From assembly GCF_000745235.1 (NCBI RefSeq), contig NZ_JQNL01000001.1, positions 3,156,001-3,220,000 of the forward strand: 64,000 bases of DNA. The letters run 5' to 3'. Origin of the DNA: Luteibacter mycovicinus. GTDB lineage: Bacteria > Pseudomonadota > Gammaproteobacteria > Xanthomonadales > Rhodanobacteraceae. The translations under genes and the position numbers were made by a program. Under the pieces are notes generated by a model. That model made no database searches. It saw only the letters and a program-made list of their open reading frames with translations, and was not told where the DNA came from. Each line of letters begins with the position of its first letter. Position 1 is the stretch's first letter. Positions 42,029 through 51,748 of this stretch are shown piece after piece.

Positions 42029-44041
42029 ATGACGACACGCCGCGAACGCGCAAACGCGATCCGCGCCCTGGCCATGGATGGTGTCCAAGCCGCCAATTCC
42101 GGTCATCCGGGCATGCCCATGGGCATGGCCGACATCGCCGAGGTTCTGTGGGGAGATTTCCTTCATCACAACCCGACGAACCCGCACTGGCCCAATCGCG
42201 ACCGCTTCGTTCTGTCGAACGGTCACGGCTCGATGCTCCAGTACGCCCTGCTGCACCTGACGGGCTATGACCTCGGCATCGAAGACCTCAAGCACTTCCG
42301 CCAGCTGGGCTATCGCACGGCCGGCCACCCTGAGTACCACCACACCCCGGGCGTCGAGACCACCACCGGTCCACTCGGCCAGGGTCTGGCTAACGCTGTC
42401 GGTTTCGCGATCGCCGAGGAAGTCCTCGCCGCGCGCTTCAACCGCCCGGGCCACGACATCGTCGATCACCACACCTTCGTGTTCGTCGGCGACGGTTGCC
42501 TGATGGAAGGCATCTCGCACGAAGTGTCCTCGCTCGCCGGTACGCTCAAGCTCGGCAAGCTCGTCGCGATCTACGACGACAACGGCATCTCGATCGACGG
42601 CGAAGTCCATGACTGGTTCACCGACAACACAGCCGAGCGCTTCCGCGCCTACGGCTGGAACGTCGTGGTCGGTGACGACGACAAGCCGGTCGACGGCCAC
42701 GATGGCGAAGCCATCAAGAAAGCCATCGCCTCGGCCACCGGCCAGAGCGAAAAGCCCTCGCTGATCATCTGCAAGACGATCATCGGCTTCGGTTCGCCGA
42801 ATAAGGAAGGCAAGGAATCCTCACACGGCGCCGCTCTGGGTGCGGACGAAATCAAGCTCACGCGCGAGCGCCTGGGCTGGAACTACGGTCCTTTCGAAAT
42901 CCCGCAGACCATCTACGATTCGTGGTCGGCGAAGGAAAAGGGCGCACAGAGCGAGCAGGCCTGGAACGAAAAGTTCGACGCGTATGCGAAGGCTTTCCCG
43001 GAACTCGCCGCCGAGTTCAAGCGTCGTACCTCGGGCGAGCTGCCGGGTAACTGGAAGAAGGATTCCGACGCCTACATCGCCAAGCTTCAGGCCGAAGGCC
43101 CGGTCGTGGCTTCGCGCAAGGCATCGCAGATGGCGCTCGACGCGTTCGGTCCGCTTCTTCCCGAGCTGATCGGTGGCTCCGCGGATCTGGCTCCGTCGAA
43201 TCTCACCATCTGGAAGGGTTCCAAGAACATCGCCGACGGCGGTGCCGAAGGCAACTACATCCACTATGGCGTGCGCGAGTTCGGCATGTCGGCGATCTCC
43301 AACGGCATCGCGCTGCACGGTGGTTTCGTGCCGTACGACGCGACGTTCCTGGTCTTCTCCGACTACGCCCGCAACGCGGTGCGCATGTCCTGCCTGATCC
43401 CGGCTCACGCGATCCACGTGTACACGCATGACTCGATCGGTCTGGGCGAAGATGGTCCGACCCATCAGCCGGTGGAACACCTCGGTTCGCTGCGCCTGAT
43501 CCCGAACAACCGCGTGTGGCGCCCGGCCGATGCGGTCGAGTCGGCCGTGTCCTGGCAGAAGGCGATCGAGCGCACGGGCAACCCGTCGTGCCTGATCTTC
43601 TCGCGTCAGAACCTCAAGCATAATCCGCGCACGGAAGAGCAGGTCGCCAACATCGCCAAGGGCGGCTACGTCCTCTGGGAATCGGCCGAGAAGTTCAAGG
43701 CGATCATCATCGCCACGGGCTCCGAAGTCGGTATGGCCGTCGAAGCCGCACAGGCACTCGGCGACCAGGGCATCCCGGTCCGCGTCGTCTCCATGCCCTG
43801 CACCGAGGAATTCGACGCGCAGCCGGCCGAATACCGCGAAGGCGTCCTGCCGTCGTGGTGCCGCGCCCGCGTGGCGGTGGAAGCCGCCAGCGTCGATTTC
43901 TGGAGCAAGTACGTCGGCCTCGACGGCACGGCGGTCGGCATGACGACCTTCGGCGCTTCGGGCCCGATCGACAAGCTGTATGAGCACTTCGGCATCACGA
44001 CCACGGCTGTGGTCGATGCGGTCAAGAGTGTCGTCAAGTAA
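42029..44041 (+). CDS. tkt: Transketolase
   Basis: 670 residues from ATG 42029, chosen over ATG 42023 because GGAG at 42018-42021 is then correctly spaced. Full-length enzyme: [49 protein letters not shown], the thiamine diphosphate site [20 protein letters not shown] and [34 protein letters not shown] and [18 protein letters not shown]. Moves two-carbon units in the pentose phosphate pathway. A second, split transketolase lies at 46704-48385. A long hairpin follows. Confidence 0.95.
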   Translation: MTTRRERANAIRALAMDGVQAANSGHPGMPMGMADIAEVLWGDFLHHNPTNPHWPNRDRFVLSNGHGSMLQYALLHLTGYDLGIEDLKHFRQLGYRTAGHPEYHHTPGVETTTGPLGQGLANAVGFAIAEEVLAARFNRPGHDIVDHHTFVFVGDGCLMEGISHEVSSLAGTLKLGKLVAIYDDNGISIDGEVHDWFTDNTAERFRAYGWNVVVGDDDKPVDGHDGEAIKKAIASATGQSEKPSLIICKTIIGFGSPNKEGKESSHGAALGADEIKLTRERLGWNYGPFEIPQTIYDSWSAKEKGAQSEQAWNEKFDAYAKAFPELAAEFKRRTSGELPGNWKKDSDAYIAKLQAEGPVVASRKASQMALDAFGPLLPELIGGSADLAPSNLTIWKGSKNIADGGAEGNYIHYGVREFGMSAISNGIALHGGFVPYDATFLVFSDYARNAVRMSCLIPAHAIHVYTHDSIGLGEDGPTHQPVEHLGSLRLIPNNRVWRPADAVESAVSWQKAIERTGNPSCLIFSRQNLKHNPRTEEQVANIAKGGYVLWESAEKFKAIIIATGSEVGMAVEAAQALGDQGIPVRVVSMPCTEEFDAQPAEYREGVLPSWCRARVAVEAASVDFWSKYVGLDGTAVGMTTFGASGPIDKLYEHFGITTTAVVDAVKSVVK

Positions 44042-44074
44042 GTCGCGTTCTTGTCTGTAAAGCTGGCGACCCAG

Positions 44075-44116
44075 GGGCCCGGGTCCGGTATCGCACCGGA
44101 CCCGGGCCCGTTCGTT
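44075..44116 (+). terminator. Strong hairpin after tkt
   Basis: GGGCCCGGGTCCGGT, loop ATCGC, ACCGGACCCGGGCCC: a perfect 15-bp stem, followed by GTTCGTTT. Likely terminator separating tkt from ugd. Confidence 0.75.
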
Positions 44117-44137
44117 TGAGGAGGCCCTAGAGTAAAC

Positions 44138-45310
44138 ATGACTATGAAGATTGCTGTTGTCGGCACAGGTTATGTCGGACTGTCGAATGGCGTTCTGCTT
44201 TCGAAGATCGCCGAAGTCGTCGCGCTGGATATCGTCGAGAGCAAGGTGAAGATGCTCAACGAGCGCCGCTCGCCGATCGTGGACGCCGAACTGGTCTCGG
44301 CTCTGGCCAGTGACGGACTGAATTTCCGTGCAACGCTGGATCCACGGGATGCCTACGAAAATGCCTCGTTCGTCATCATCGCGACACCGACCGACTACGA
44401 CCCCCAGACCAACTATTTCAATACCGGCTCCATCGAGACGGTGATCGGGCAGATTCTGGAGATCAACCCGAAGGCGACGATGATCATCAAGTCGACCATT
44501 CCGGTGGGTTACACGCGCAAGCTGCGCGAACGTTTCGGCGTCGAGAACATCATCTTCTCGCCGGAGTTCCTGCGCGAAGGCAAGGCGTTGTACGACAACC
44601 TGCACCCATCGCGAATCATTGTGGGTGATCACTCGCAGGAGGCGAAGGCCTTTGCCGAGCTTCTGCAGCGTGGCGCGGAGAAAAAGGACATCCCCGTTCT
44701 CTTTACCGATTCGACCGAGGCTGAGGCGATCAAGCTGTTCGCCAATACCTATCTCGCCATGCGCGTTTCGTACTTCAACGAACTCGATACGTACGCGGTG
44801 ACGCACGGCCTGGACAGCCGACACATCATTGAAGGCATCTGCCTGGATCCTCGCATCGGCGCCGGCTATAACAATCCATCGTTCGGCTATGGCGGCTACT
44901 GCCTGCCCAAGGATACCAAGCAGCTGCTGGCCAACTATCAGAGCGTGCCGCAGACACTGATCAAGGCCATCGTCGAGTCGAACACGACGCGTAAGGACTT
45001 TATCGCTGACGATATTCTGCGGCGAAAGCCGAAGGTGGTGGGTATCTATCGCCTGATCATGAAGAGCGGATCGGATAATTTCCGCTCGTCGAGCATCCAG
45101 GGGATCATGAAGCGCATCAAGGCCAAGGGCGTGGAAGTCATCGTGTATGAGCCCGTACTCGAGTCGGAAGAGTTCTTCCATTCCCGAGTCGTCAACGATT
45201 TGCCGAAGTTCAAGAAGGAAGCTGATGTGATCATCAGTAACCGGATGGCTGAGGCGCTTTCCGATGTGGCGGATAAGGTCTATACGCGCGATTTGTTTGG
45301 CGATAATTGA
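44138..45310 (+). CDS. ugd: UDP-glucose 6-dehydrogenase
   Basis: 390 residues; M-T-M start, so ATG 44144 ([20 protein letters not shown]) may be the true one. Oxidises UDP-glucose twice to UDP-glucuronate with NAD. Motifs: GTGYVGLS (NAD), [61 protein letters not shown] and the catalytic Cys in [14 protein letters not shown]. It is the short (about 390-residue) E. coli type used for capsule, LPS or aminoarabinose precursors. First gene of the surface-glycan region; ends at a terminator, so it is its own unit. Confidence 0.95.
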   Translation: MTMKIAVVGTGYVGLSNGVLLSKIAEVVALDIVESKVKMLNERRSPIVDAELVSALASDGLNFRATLDPRDAYENASFVIIATPTDYDPQTNYFNTGSIETVIGQILEINPKATMIIKSTIPVGYTRKLRERFGVENIIFSPEFLREGKALYDNLHPSRIIVGDHSQEAKAFAELLQRGAEKKDIPVLFTDSTEAEAIKLFANTYLAMRVSYFNELDTYAVTHGLDSRHIIEGICLDPRIGAGYNNPSFGYGGYCLPKDTKQLLANYQSVPQTLIKAIVESNTTRKDFIADDILRRKPKVVGIYRLIMKSGSDNFRSSSIQGIMKRIKAKGVEVIVYEPVLESEEFFHSRVVNDLPKFKKEADVIISNRMAEALSDVADKVYTRDLFGDN

Positions 45311-45421
45311 GGTTGGGGATCGGGCGCTTTCGCGCCCGGTGATCCTGCAGCCGCAGTCCTGTCGCCACGCGGTGACAAGCTTCGTTAAGCTTCACGCGAC
45401 AGAGCCGGCAACGCTGTTAAA

Positions 45422-45446
45422 AAAGGCCCCAAAGGGGCCTTTCTCG
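45422..45446 (+). terminator. Intrinsic terminator after ugd
   Basis: AAAGGCCCC, loop AAA, GGGGCCTTT, then CTCGTTT. Situated 112 bp after ugd; the intervening bases hold nothing recognisable. Confidence 0.85.
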
Positions 45447-45639
45447 TTTATCGGCCTTGATGAAGTGGTTCGTGCAGCTTTGCCCCGCAAGTATGGGGAT
45501 CGCCAATGCAATGCGGACCATTTCCGCCGCGTCGGGTTGCGCGGTCGTATTCCCGGGCAGCCCACACTGGCTTTACGTGATGCTGCCGCCAATGGCTGGT
45601 GCCCGGCCCTCTTGTTCTGGACGGGACTTTTTCTGGTGC

Positions 45640-45906
45640 AACAACTATCGCTTGCCCGTGTTCGGTGACGATGAAGGTGCGATCGCGCCCGTTGCTAGCA
45701 GTCCATCACACCGCTCGGCCCGCCGCGTCGTAAAGGACGAAGTTGCCATCGCGTTGCATGATCGCCTGTACTGCGCCACGGCCATGCGTGTTTGTAGACC
45801 AGATTGCTCGCCACGCGCCGTCTGTTCAGTAAACGACGAAATTTCCGTCACTCTGCATGATGGCGACATAGCGCCCGTCTTTAGAGTGCATACTTTCTCT
45901 GGCCAT
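45640..45906 (-). pseudogene. Bulb-type (mannose-binding) lectin relic
   Basis: A single minus-strand frame from ATG 45906 reads MARESMHSKDGRYVAIMQSD GNFVVY-stop-TDGAWRAIWSTNTHGRGAVQ AIMQRDGNFVLYDAAGRAV-stop-WTASNGRDRTFIV. QSDGNFVVY and QRDGNFVLY are two copies of the B-lectin sugar motif QxDxNxVxY. The stops are TGA at 45826-45828 and 45706-45708, in frame with each other, so the lectin sequence is otherwise continuous. The start may overlap the end of the GT2 relic upstream. Bacterial B-lectins can be bacteriocins (lectin-like pyocins) or adhesins; which applies here is unknown. Confidence 0.75.
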
Positions 45907-46385
45907 CAAGCTCTCACCTGGCACCGGGAGAGCATGTCGTTGAAGGTACGGTCGACGATCCAGCTGGTGAGGTTTGTGGGTGCCCAGTTGCCGAAGCGAT
46001 GCCCGCTGCGGTGCGAGCGTTTTCGTCGGTGACACGTGCGCCGGCCACCAGGTCGAGCCACTGAGCGCGGAGACGACGGACAAGCTCCCAGGCGGCATCC
46101 GCGTCGTAAGTCGGATCGCTGTCCATCATGATGTAAACGTCCGCATCGATAAGGGCGAACATGCGGCGCACGCCGTTTCCCTTGCCTTGCTAGCGCTTGT
46201 GGAACACCTCTGTCGCTGTCCGATGGGCGACCTCGGCCGTGCCGTCCGTCGAGTTGTTGTCGAAATATGGTGATCTGAGCCTGCGGAAGGCTCTTGCGGA
46301 AACCCTAGGCGACGGCAGGGATCGCCAAGGCCTCGTTGAAGCAGGGGATCAGGACCGCGACGAGGGGTGGGCGGCTTCCATTGGG
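45906..46385 (-). pseudogene. Family 2 glycosyltransferase relic
   Basis: Pieces of a dolichol-phosphate-mannose-synthase-like GT2 follow each other on the minus strand: LVAVLIPCFNEALAIPAVA, a TAG, GFRKSLPQAQI, a frameshift, FDNNSTDGTAEVAHRT, VFHKR, a TAG, QGKGNGVRRMFALIDADVYI MMDSDPTYDADAAWELV, a further shift and HRFGNWAPTNLTSWIVDRTF NDMLSRCQVRA-stop at 45906. DSDPTYD is the DxD-type motif; NDMLSRCQV corresponds to the DMLSGYR block. At least two stops and two shifts show it is dead. The C-terminal membrane part is missing. Confidence 0.8.
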
Positions 46386-46703
46386 ACGAACTCCGTTCCG
46401 CGGGGGCAGGCACGATGGGACGTTCACCGGGGCGGAATGCCCACGCCGGACGGGCTGAAGGGCGCGCCCACCAATGCGGCACCTTCATTTTTTTTGCCTT
46501 CTCCGGGGTCTCCCCTTACCATGCATGACGCGCCACGCTGGCATGTCAAGGGATGTGCTGCCTCGCGGTCGCAGGCGGCGAGGTGACGCCAGCGTCCGCA
46601 ATTGGATTCACTTGCGTGAGTGCAAACACGAATGTCGCCAACGGGACGTCATCCTGGGGCAATCACCACTGATTGAGACTGATCGCATGCCTGAGGATGG
46701 TTT
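46386..46703. other. Gene-free stretch before the transketolase pair
   Basis: No credible gene. It should contain the promoter of the 46704-53317 operon. A CTTGCG then spaced TCGCCA pattern is too weak to call a promoter. The GT2 relic fades out at the left edge. Confidence 0.4.
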
Positions 46704-47483
46704 ATGAAGCAGGCACTGGACGAACAACGCCTCGCGGTCATCCGTGCCCGCCTCCTCAGGATGCATTTCGAAAGCGGCGTTGGACACATCGGTGGCAACC
46801 TTTCGGCCGTCGATGCCTTGGCCTTGCTCTTTAATGAGCGCATGGGCGAGCACGATCGCTTCCTGCTTTCGAAGGGCCACTCCGCCGGTGCCCTGTACGT
46901 TGCATTATGGAGCGCCGGAAAACTCTCGGATGAGGACCTGCGCACATTTCATCGTGACGAGACCCTCCTCGCGGGCCATCCGCCGGCAAGTGGTATCGCC
47001 GACATTCTGTTCGCGACGGGCAGCCTCGGTCACGGGTTGTCACTGGCCTCGGGGACGGCGCTGGCACTGAAACTCCAGGGGCTTCCCGGCCACACGTATT
47101 GCCTCATGTCCGATGGCGAATGGCAGGAGGGATCGACCTGGGAAGCGTTGATTTTCGCCGCCCATCGGCGCATGAGTGGCCTTACCGTGCTCGTCGATCA
47201 CAACGGTCTGCAGGGGTTCGGCCGCACGCACGACGTGGCGTCCATGTTCCCGCTGTCCGAGCGGCTTAAGGGCTTCGATGTCGATCTGCATCTGGTTTCC
47301 GGCCATGACCTGGACCAGATGCGCGGTGCTATCGATGCGGCTACCGATCGCCTGAAGGTCATTGTTCTCGAGACCATCAAAGGCAAAGGCGTCTCTTTCA
47401 TGGAAAATCGCATGGAATGGCACTACCTGCCGCTGAAGGAGCCGGATTACCAGCAGGCTCTCGTCGAATTGGGCCAGGCATGA
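46704..47483 (+). CDS. Split transketolase, N-terminal (thiamine diphosphate) subunit
   Basis: 259 residues. Covers the PP domain of transketolase: MHFESGVGHIGGNLSAVDAL, FLLSKGHSAGALYVALW, FATGSLGHGLSLASGTAL, MSDGEWQEGSTWEALIFAAH (GDG-like site as SDGEWQEGS) and VDHNGLQGFG. The partner domain is encoded by the next gene, whose ATG overlaps this TGA. Such half-size pairs occur in secondary and sugar biosynthesis clusters, where they move two-carbon units to make unusual sugars. Distinct from the full-length tkt 2.7 kb upstream. The substrate is not evident. Confidence 0.88.
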   Translation: MKQALDEQRLAVIRARLLRMHFESGVGHIGGNLSAVDALALLFNERMGEHDRFLLSKGHSAGALYVALWSAGKLSDEDLRTFHRDETLLAGHPPASGIADILFATGSLGHGLSLASGTALALKLQGLPGHTYCLMSDGEWQEGSTWEALIFAAHRRMSGLTVLVDHNGLQGFGRTHDVASMFPLSERLKGFDVDLHLVSGHDLDQMRGAIDAATDRLKVIVLETIKGKGVSFMENRMEWHYLPLKEPDYQQALVELGQA

Positions 47484-48385
47484 GGACGCAACTCTGCGAT
47501 GCGCTTGTGGCGCGCGCGAAAGATCCCCGCATGGTGTTCCTGACGGGTGATCTGGGCTTTATGGCGCTCGAAGCGCTGCAGACCGCCATGGGCGATCGAT
47601 TTATCAATGCGGGCGTCGCTGAGCAGAATATGATTTCCGTGGCGGCCGCGATGGCCCGGCAGGGTATGAGCGCCTGGGTCTACAGCATCGCTCCTTTTTG
47701 CTATGCCCGGCCTTTCGAACAGATTCGCAACGATGTCGCCTTTCATGGGCTTCCCGTCCGTCTCATTGGCAACGGTGGCGGCTACGGCTACGGCGTGATG
47801 GGTCCGACGCACCACGCCATCGAGGACTACGGCGTCCTCCTCACTTTGCCGAATATGCGAGTGTATGCGCCGGTCTTCGATCAGGACGTTGCCGCGGTGA
47901 TCGACAAGGCGGCGGGCGATATCAGGGCCGCCTATATTCGTCTGGGCCGGGGCGAGCCGCCCGTCGGCTTCGAGGTGCCCGCATACGCGCCGTGGCGTGA
48001 ACTGGTGAGCGGTGCGGCGATGCCGGTGATCGTGGTTGGCCCGCTTGCCGGGACGTATATCGATAGCCTGCAGCGTCTTCCCTTTGAAACGAGGCCGAGC
48101 TTGTGGGCAGTTTCCGAACTGCCGTTGGCGTTGAACCCGCTTCCGCAAGACCTTCTCGATAAAATGATCGCGGCCAAGAAAGTAGTCGTTGCCGAAGAGC
48201 ACGTCGCTCATGGCGGCTTTGCCTCGGACCTTTCCATGTATTTGCTAGGTCGGGGGAAGGGCGTTGCGCTCGTCCATCTCCATGCAAAAGCACACCACTA
48301 TTCCCGTTACGGATCCCAGGCCTACCTGAGGGCGCAATCGGGACTTGATCCGCAGACCTTACTTGGCGCCGTGGGTGCCGGCTGA
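47480..48385 (+). CDS. Split transketolase, C-terminal (pyrimidine) subunit
   Basis: 301 residues from ATG 47480, overlapping the previous stop (ATGA). Contains the Pyr domain (VFLTGDLGFMALEALQTAMG, RFINAGVAEQNMISVAAAMA RQG with the cofactor-activating Glu, FCYARPFEQIRNDVAFHGLP VRLIGNGGG, GYGVMGPTHHAIEDYGVL) and the C-terminal domain. Together with the previous gene it forms one active enzyme. Followed after 2 bp by the epimerase-GT2 fusion, which ties it to sugar activation rather than central metabolism. Confidence 0.88.
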   Translation: MRTQLCDALVARAKDPRMVFLTGDLGFMALEALQTAMGDRFINAGVAEQNMISVAAAMARQGMSAWVYSIAPFCYARPFEQIRNDVAFHGLPVRLIGNGGGYGYGVMGPTHHAIEDYGVLLTLPNMRVYAPVFDQDVAAVIDKAAGDIRAAYIRLGRGEPPVGFEVPAYAPWRELVSGAAMPVIVVGPLAGTYIDSLQRLPFETRPSLWAVSELPLALNPLPQDLLDKMIAAKKVVVAEEHVAHGGFASDLSMYLLGRGKGVALVHLHAKAHHYSRYGSQAYLRAQSGLDPQTLLGAVGAG

Positions 48386-48387
48386 CC

Positions 48388-50379
48388 ATGAACGACCTTA
48401 ATCAACATATCCGCGCGCTTCACGGCCCCATCCTCGTGACGGGCAGCGCAGGCTTCGTGGGCGCCAATCTTTTTCGAAAGATTCTTGCCCTTCGTCCGGA
48501 CGTTTACGCTGTCGTTCAGAGCTCGACCAACTGGCGCCTTGAGGGCGTCGGCGAAGCGAATCTGGTCGAGGCCAACGTGAATGATGCCGCAGCGTTGAGA
48601 CACCTGGTCGAGGAGATTTGCCCACGAACGGTGTTTGACTGCGTGGCTTATGGCGCCTATTCGTTCGAGCAAGATCCGCGACTGATTTACGAAACGAATT
48701 TCCAGTCCATCGTCAGCTTGACGACGATGCTGGCGGATCGTTCCATCAGTGCGTATATCCATGCTGGCAGTTCATCGGAATACGGCAGTAACAGCGCAGC
48801 CCCGCAGGAAGACGCGCGGTGCGAGCCCAATAGCCACTATGCCGTATCAAAAGTCGCTGCGGCCGAGTATCTCTCCTACCTGGGGAAGGAGCGCGCGTTT
48901 CCCTGCGTCAATCTTCGTCTCTACTCGGTTTACGGGCCTCTCGAAGACGGTTCGCGGCTCATCCCGAATCTCATCTACAAGGCGTTGCAGGGTTCGCTTC
49001 CGCCCTTCGTTGACCCGGCGACTTCACGGGATTTCGTTCACGTTGACGACGTTTGTGCGGCTTTCATTTACGCTGCGGCGAAGATGAATCCCGATCTCTA
49101 CGGCGAGAGCCTCAATATCGGGTCGGGACGTTGTACGACGATCGAATCGCTCGCCGCCATCACGCGTGACGTCTTCGGTGTGACGGAGGAGCCTCGCTTT
49201 GGTGCCATGGAGGGGCGATCGTGGGATCTCGCCGACTGGTTCTCCGATCCGACGAAAGCTCACGACATGCTGGGTTGGCAGGCTCAGATATCTCTCGAGG
49301 ATGGCCTTCGGTCAACTTCCGGGTGGGTTGCTACGCTGAGCGAGGATGAACTTGCGCAGCGGTCGAAGAAGTCGACTAACCGAAAGCGTCGCAGTGTTTC
49401 GGCCATCATCGCCTGTTACAAGGATGAGCCGGCCATTCCAGTCATGTACCGGCGCCTGAAAGACACGTTCTCGCGTCTTGGCATCGATCACGAGATTATT
49501 TTCGTCAACGACTGCAGTCCGGACGATAGCGCTGCGGTCATTCAAGCCATTTCAGCTAGTGACCCGTGCGTTATCGGTATCACGCATTCCCGCAATTTCG
49601 GCTCGCAGATGGCCTTCCGCAGCGGGATGGAGCTGGCATCGAAGGATGCGGTTGTGTTGCTTGACGGCGACCTTCAGGACCCGCCCGAACTGATCGAGGC
49701 CTTCTACGCGAAGTGGGAAGAAGGCTTCGACGTCGTTTACGGTCGTCGCGTGCAACGCGAGATGCCCTGGCATTGGGGGCTGTTGTACAAGGCCTTCTAT
49801 CGTGTGTTCGCGGCATTCAGTTACGTTCAGATCCCTCTCGATGCGGGCGACTTCTCGCTGATCGATCGCAAGGTCATGCAATGGCTGCTCGATTGCCCGG
49901 AGCGTGACTTGTTCATGCGAGGTTTGAGGGCTTATGTCGGCTTTCGGCAGACCGGTGTCGACTATGTTCGACCAGAGCGGATGTTCGGCCATACGACCAA
50001 CACGCTTACCAAGAACATCGACTGGGCGAAGAAAGGCATTTTTTCGTTCAGCAACGTGCCACTCACGCTCCTGACGACCGCCGGACTTGGCCTGCTTGCG
50101 CTGTCAGTCGTGGCGGCAATCGTCGTTGCAACCTTGCGTATCGTCTGGCCGGATATCGCGCCTCGTGGTGCGACGACTATGCTCATCGCGGTACTGATGT
50201 TCGGTTCCCTGAATCTGTTCGGGATCGGCCTGGTCGGTGAGTACATCGGTAAGATCATGCTGGAGGTCAAGCAACGGCCTCGGCTTATCCGGGCTGCGCT
50301 GATCCGCCATGGCGTCATAACGCCACAGGTTGCGAGGCCCTCCCGCACGCGATCCTTCGATGAAAGAAGCTCCGGATAA
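48388..50379 (+). CDS. Fusion of NAD-dependent sugar epimerase/dehydratase and GtrB-like GT2
   Basis: 663 residues in one frame. Residues 1-320: extended SDR, GPILVTGSAGFVGANLFRKI (GxxGxxG), HAGSSSEYGSNSAAPQED and the catalytic Tyr-Lys in NSHYAVSKVAAAEYL, with VDDVCAAFIYAA and LNIGSGRCTTIESLA. Residues about 335-640: GT2, SAIIACYKDEPAIPVMYRRL, FVNDCSPDDSA, HSRNFGSQMAFRSGM and VLLDGDLQDPPELIEAFY (DxD), then two membrane helices (about 570-592 and 603-625) as in GtrB/DPM1-like proteins that load a lipid carrier. The fusion couples sugar modification to transfer onto a polyprenyl phosphate. No internal ribosome-binding site is seen in the linker. Confidence 0.88.
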   Translation: MNDLNQHIRALHGPILVTGSAGFVGANLFRKILALRPDVYAVVQSSTNWRLEGVGEANLVEANVNDAAALRHLVEEICPRTVFDCVAYGAYSFEQDPRLIYETNFQSIVSLTTMLADRSISAYIHAGSSSEYGSNSAAPQEDARCEPNSHYAVSKVAAAEYLSYLGKERAFPCVNLRLYSVYGPLEDGSRLIPNLIYKALQGSLPPFVDPATSRDFVHVDDVCAAFIYAAAKMNPDLYGESLNIGSGRCTTIESLAAITRDVFGVTEEPRFGAMEGRSWDLADWFSDPTKAHDMLGWQAQISLEDGLRSTSGWVATLSEDELAQRSKKSTNRKRRSVSAIIACYKDEPAIPVMYRRLKDTFSRLGIDHEIIFVNDCSPDDSAAVIQAISASDPCVIGITHSRNFGSQMAFRSGMELASKDAVVLLDGDLQDPPELIEAFYAKWEEGFDVVYGRRVQREMPWHWGLLYKAFYRVFAAFSYVQIPLDAGDFSLIDRKVMQWLLDCPERDLFMRGLRAYVGFRQTGVDYVRPERMFGHTTNTLTKNIDWAKKGIFSFSNVPLTLLTTAGLGLLALSVVAAIVVATLRIVWPDIAPRGATTMLIAVLMFGSLNLFGIGLVGEYIGKIMLEVKQRPRLIRAALIRHGVITPQVARPSRTRSFDERSSG

Positions 50380-50383
50380 ATTC

Positions 50384-51346
50384 ATGCAGAGCCAGACGAC
50401 AGAAAATTCGCAGGGACCTGGCGACCGTGTCGAGCGCGTATGCCCGGTATGCGGCAGTCCTTCCGCCAGTGCGCGACGCTTTCTTGACGAGCGGATCGAT
50501 CCATCGCGGCTCAACGAATACAGTTTCGCGTCGCGCAAAGAGCCGGAATTCTTTAACTATCGTATGGTCCAGTGCGTGACGTGCGACGTCGTGTTCGTGG
50601 ACCGGCCGCCATCGCAGCAAGCGCTTCATCAGGCCTATCACGTCGCGGAGTACGACAGCTCGGAAGAAGCCGAGGACGCAGCGGCTGCTTACCTTCGCGA
50701 ACTGGAGCCCATCCTCCAGCGGATCGACTTGGGAGCCGCGCTGGAAATCGGTACAGGCACCGGTATCCTGCTCGAGGGGCTGGCGACGCGCGGCTTCTCG
50801 CAGGTAGCGGGCGTCGAGCCTTCGACGGCGGCTATCAAGGCGGCGCCCGCCCACCGACGGCCCTGGATCCGCGAAGGGATCTTTCAGGAAGACGACTATC
50901 AGCCGGAATCGTTCGATCTCATTTGTTGCTTCATGACACTCGAGCACGTCAAAGAGCCGCGCGAGATCGCGGAATCCGTTCATCGGCTGCTAAAGCCGGG
51001 CGGCGCGTTTGTCACCGTGACCCACGATTACCGAAGTGCCGTCAATCGCTTGCTCGGACGTCGGTCCCCGATCATCGATGTCGAACACATGCAGCTGTTT
51101 TCCCCGCAGAGCATCGTGGAGTTGTTCCAGCGTTCGGGTTACCAGCAGGTGGTGGCGCGTCCGTTTGCGAACCGCTACGCGCTCTCGTACTGGGTGCGTC
51201 TTATGCCCCTCGGCGCGACGCTGAAGCGCGTGACTTCACGACTGCTCGCGAGTCTCGGTTTGGCCAGTAATAAGGTTTCGATCAACGTAGGGAATATGGT
51301 GGCGGTCGGCTACCGACAAGTGGACGCCGTTCGGCACGACTCGTGA
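50384..51346 (+). CDS. SAM-dependent methyltransferase with N-terminal zinc ribbon
   Basis: 320 residues from ATG 50384, 5 bases after the previous stop; ATG 50360 is an alternative. An N-terminal four-Cys ribbon (CPVCGSPSASARR and VQCVTCDVVFVDRPPS) precedes a class I methyltransferase: ALEIGTGTGILLEGLATRGF (SAM motif I), VAGVEPS, DLICCFMTLEHVKEPREIAE and LLKPGGAFVTVTHD. Zinc-ribbon methyltransferases of this form often modify sugars or lipid-linked glycans (C- or O-methylation). Position in the operon points to a sugar substrate. Confidence 0.82.
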   Translation: MQSQTTENSQGPGDRVERVCPVCGSPSASARRFLDERIDPSRLNEYSFASRKEPEFFNYRMVQCVTCDVVFVDRPPSQQALHQAYHVAEYDSSEEAEDAAAAYLRELEPILQRIDLGAALEIGTGTGILLEGLATRGFSQVAGVEPSTAAIKAAPAHRRPWIREGIFQEDDYQPESFDLICCFMTLEHVKEPREIAESVHRLLKPGGAFVTVTHDYRSAVNRLLGRRSPIIDVEHMQLFSPQSIVELFQRSGYQQVVARPFANRYALSYWVRLMPLGATLKRVTSRLLASLGLASNKVSINVGNMVAVGYRQVDAVRHDS

Positions 51347-51717
51347 GGCTGGACGTCCGTTTCATCAAGTTTCTGATGGTTGGGGCACTGAACACGCTGT
51401 TCGGCCTGGGTATCTATGCACTGCTGATTCGCGCCGGAGTGCCCATCTGGGGTGCTTTGATTGGCGGTAATGTCGCCGGAATTGTTTTCAACTTCTTCAC
51501 GACGGGGCACCTCATCTTTTCGACGGTCGCCGTCTCCAGGGCGCCACGTTTCGTCGTGGCGTATCTGGCGTGCTACGCCATCAACTACCTCGCGCTCGCG
51601 GGATTCGCTTGGCTACATCTGGGTCCCATCGAAAGTCAGGTCGTGTTGACGCCCTTCATGGCGGTCGTGTCCTATGTTCTGATGTCCCGATACGTTTTCC
51701 GCTCAGATCAGCCATAA
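51343..51717 (+). CDS. GtrA-family membrane protein
   Basis: 124 residues from GTG 51343, overlapping the methyltransferase stop. Four membrane helices with family landmarks: RFIKFLMVGALNTLFGLGIY, GNVAGIVFNFFTTGHLIFS (the N-F/Y cluster) and FMAVVSYVLMSRYVF at the end. GtrA-like proteins work with GtrB-type transferases, probably by flipping the undecaprenyl-linked sugar. Its partner here is the GT2 half of the fusion at 48388. Confidence 0.9.
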   Translation: MRLDVRFIKFLMVGALNTLFGLGIYALLIRAGVPIWGALIGGNVAGIVFNFFTTGHLIFSTVAVSRAPRFVVAYLACYAINYLALAGFAWLHLGPIESQVVLTPFMAVVSYVLMSRYVFRSDQP

Positions 51718-51748
51718 AGCTATCGTTCGCCCGCTTCCGGAATATGCG

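Noticed and set aside
42821..45181. A 786-codon open frame on the minus strand across tkt and ugd
   Set aside because: It is antisense to two well-supported enzymes; long antisense frames are expected in GC-rich genes with strong third-position bias. No domain is recognisable.
42029..48385. The split transketolase pair being 1-deoxyxylulose-5-phosphate synthase or an E1 subunit pair
   Set aside because: Domain lengths, the SDGEWQEGS site and the NAGVAEQNM motif fit the transketolase half-subunit family better; no lipoyl-complex or DXS-specific features are seen.
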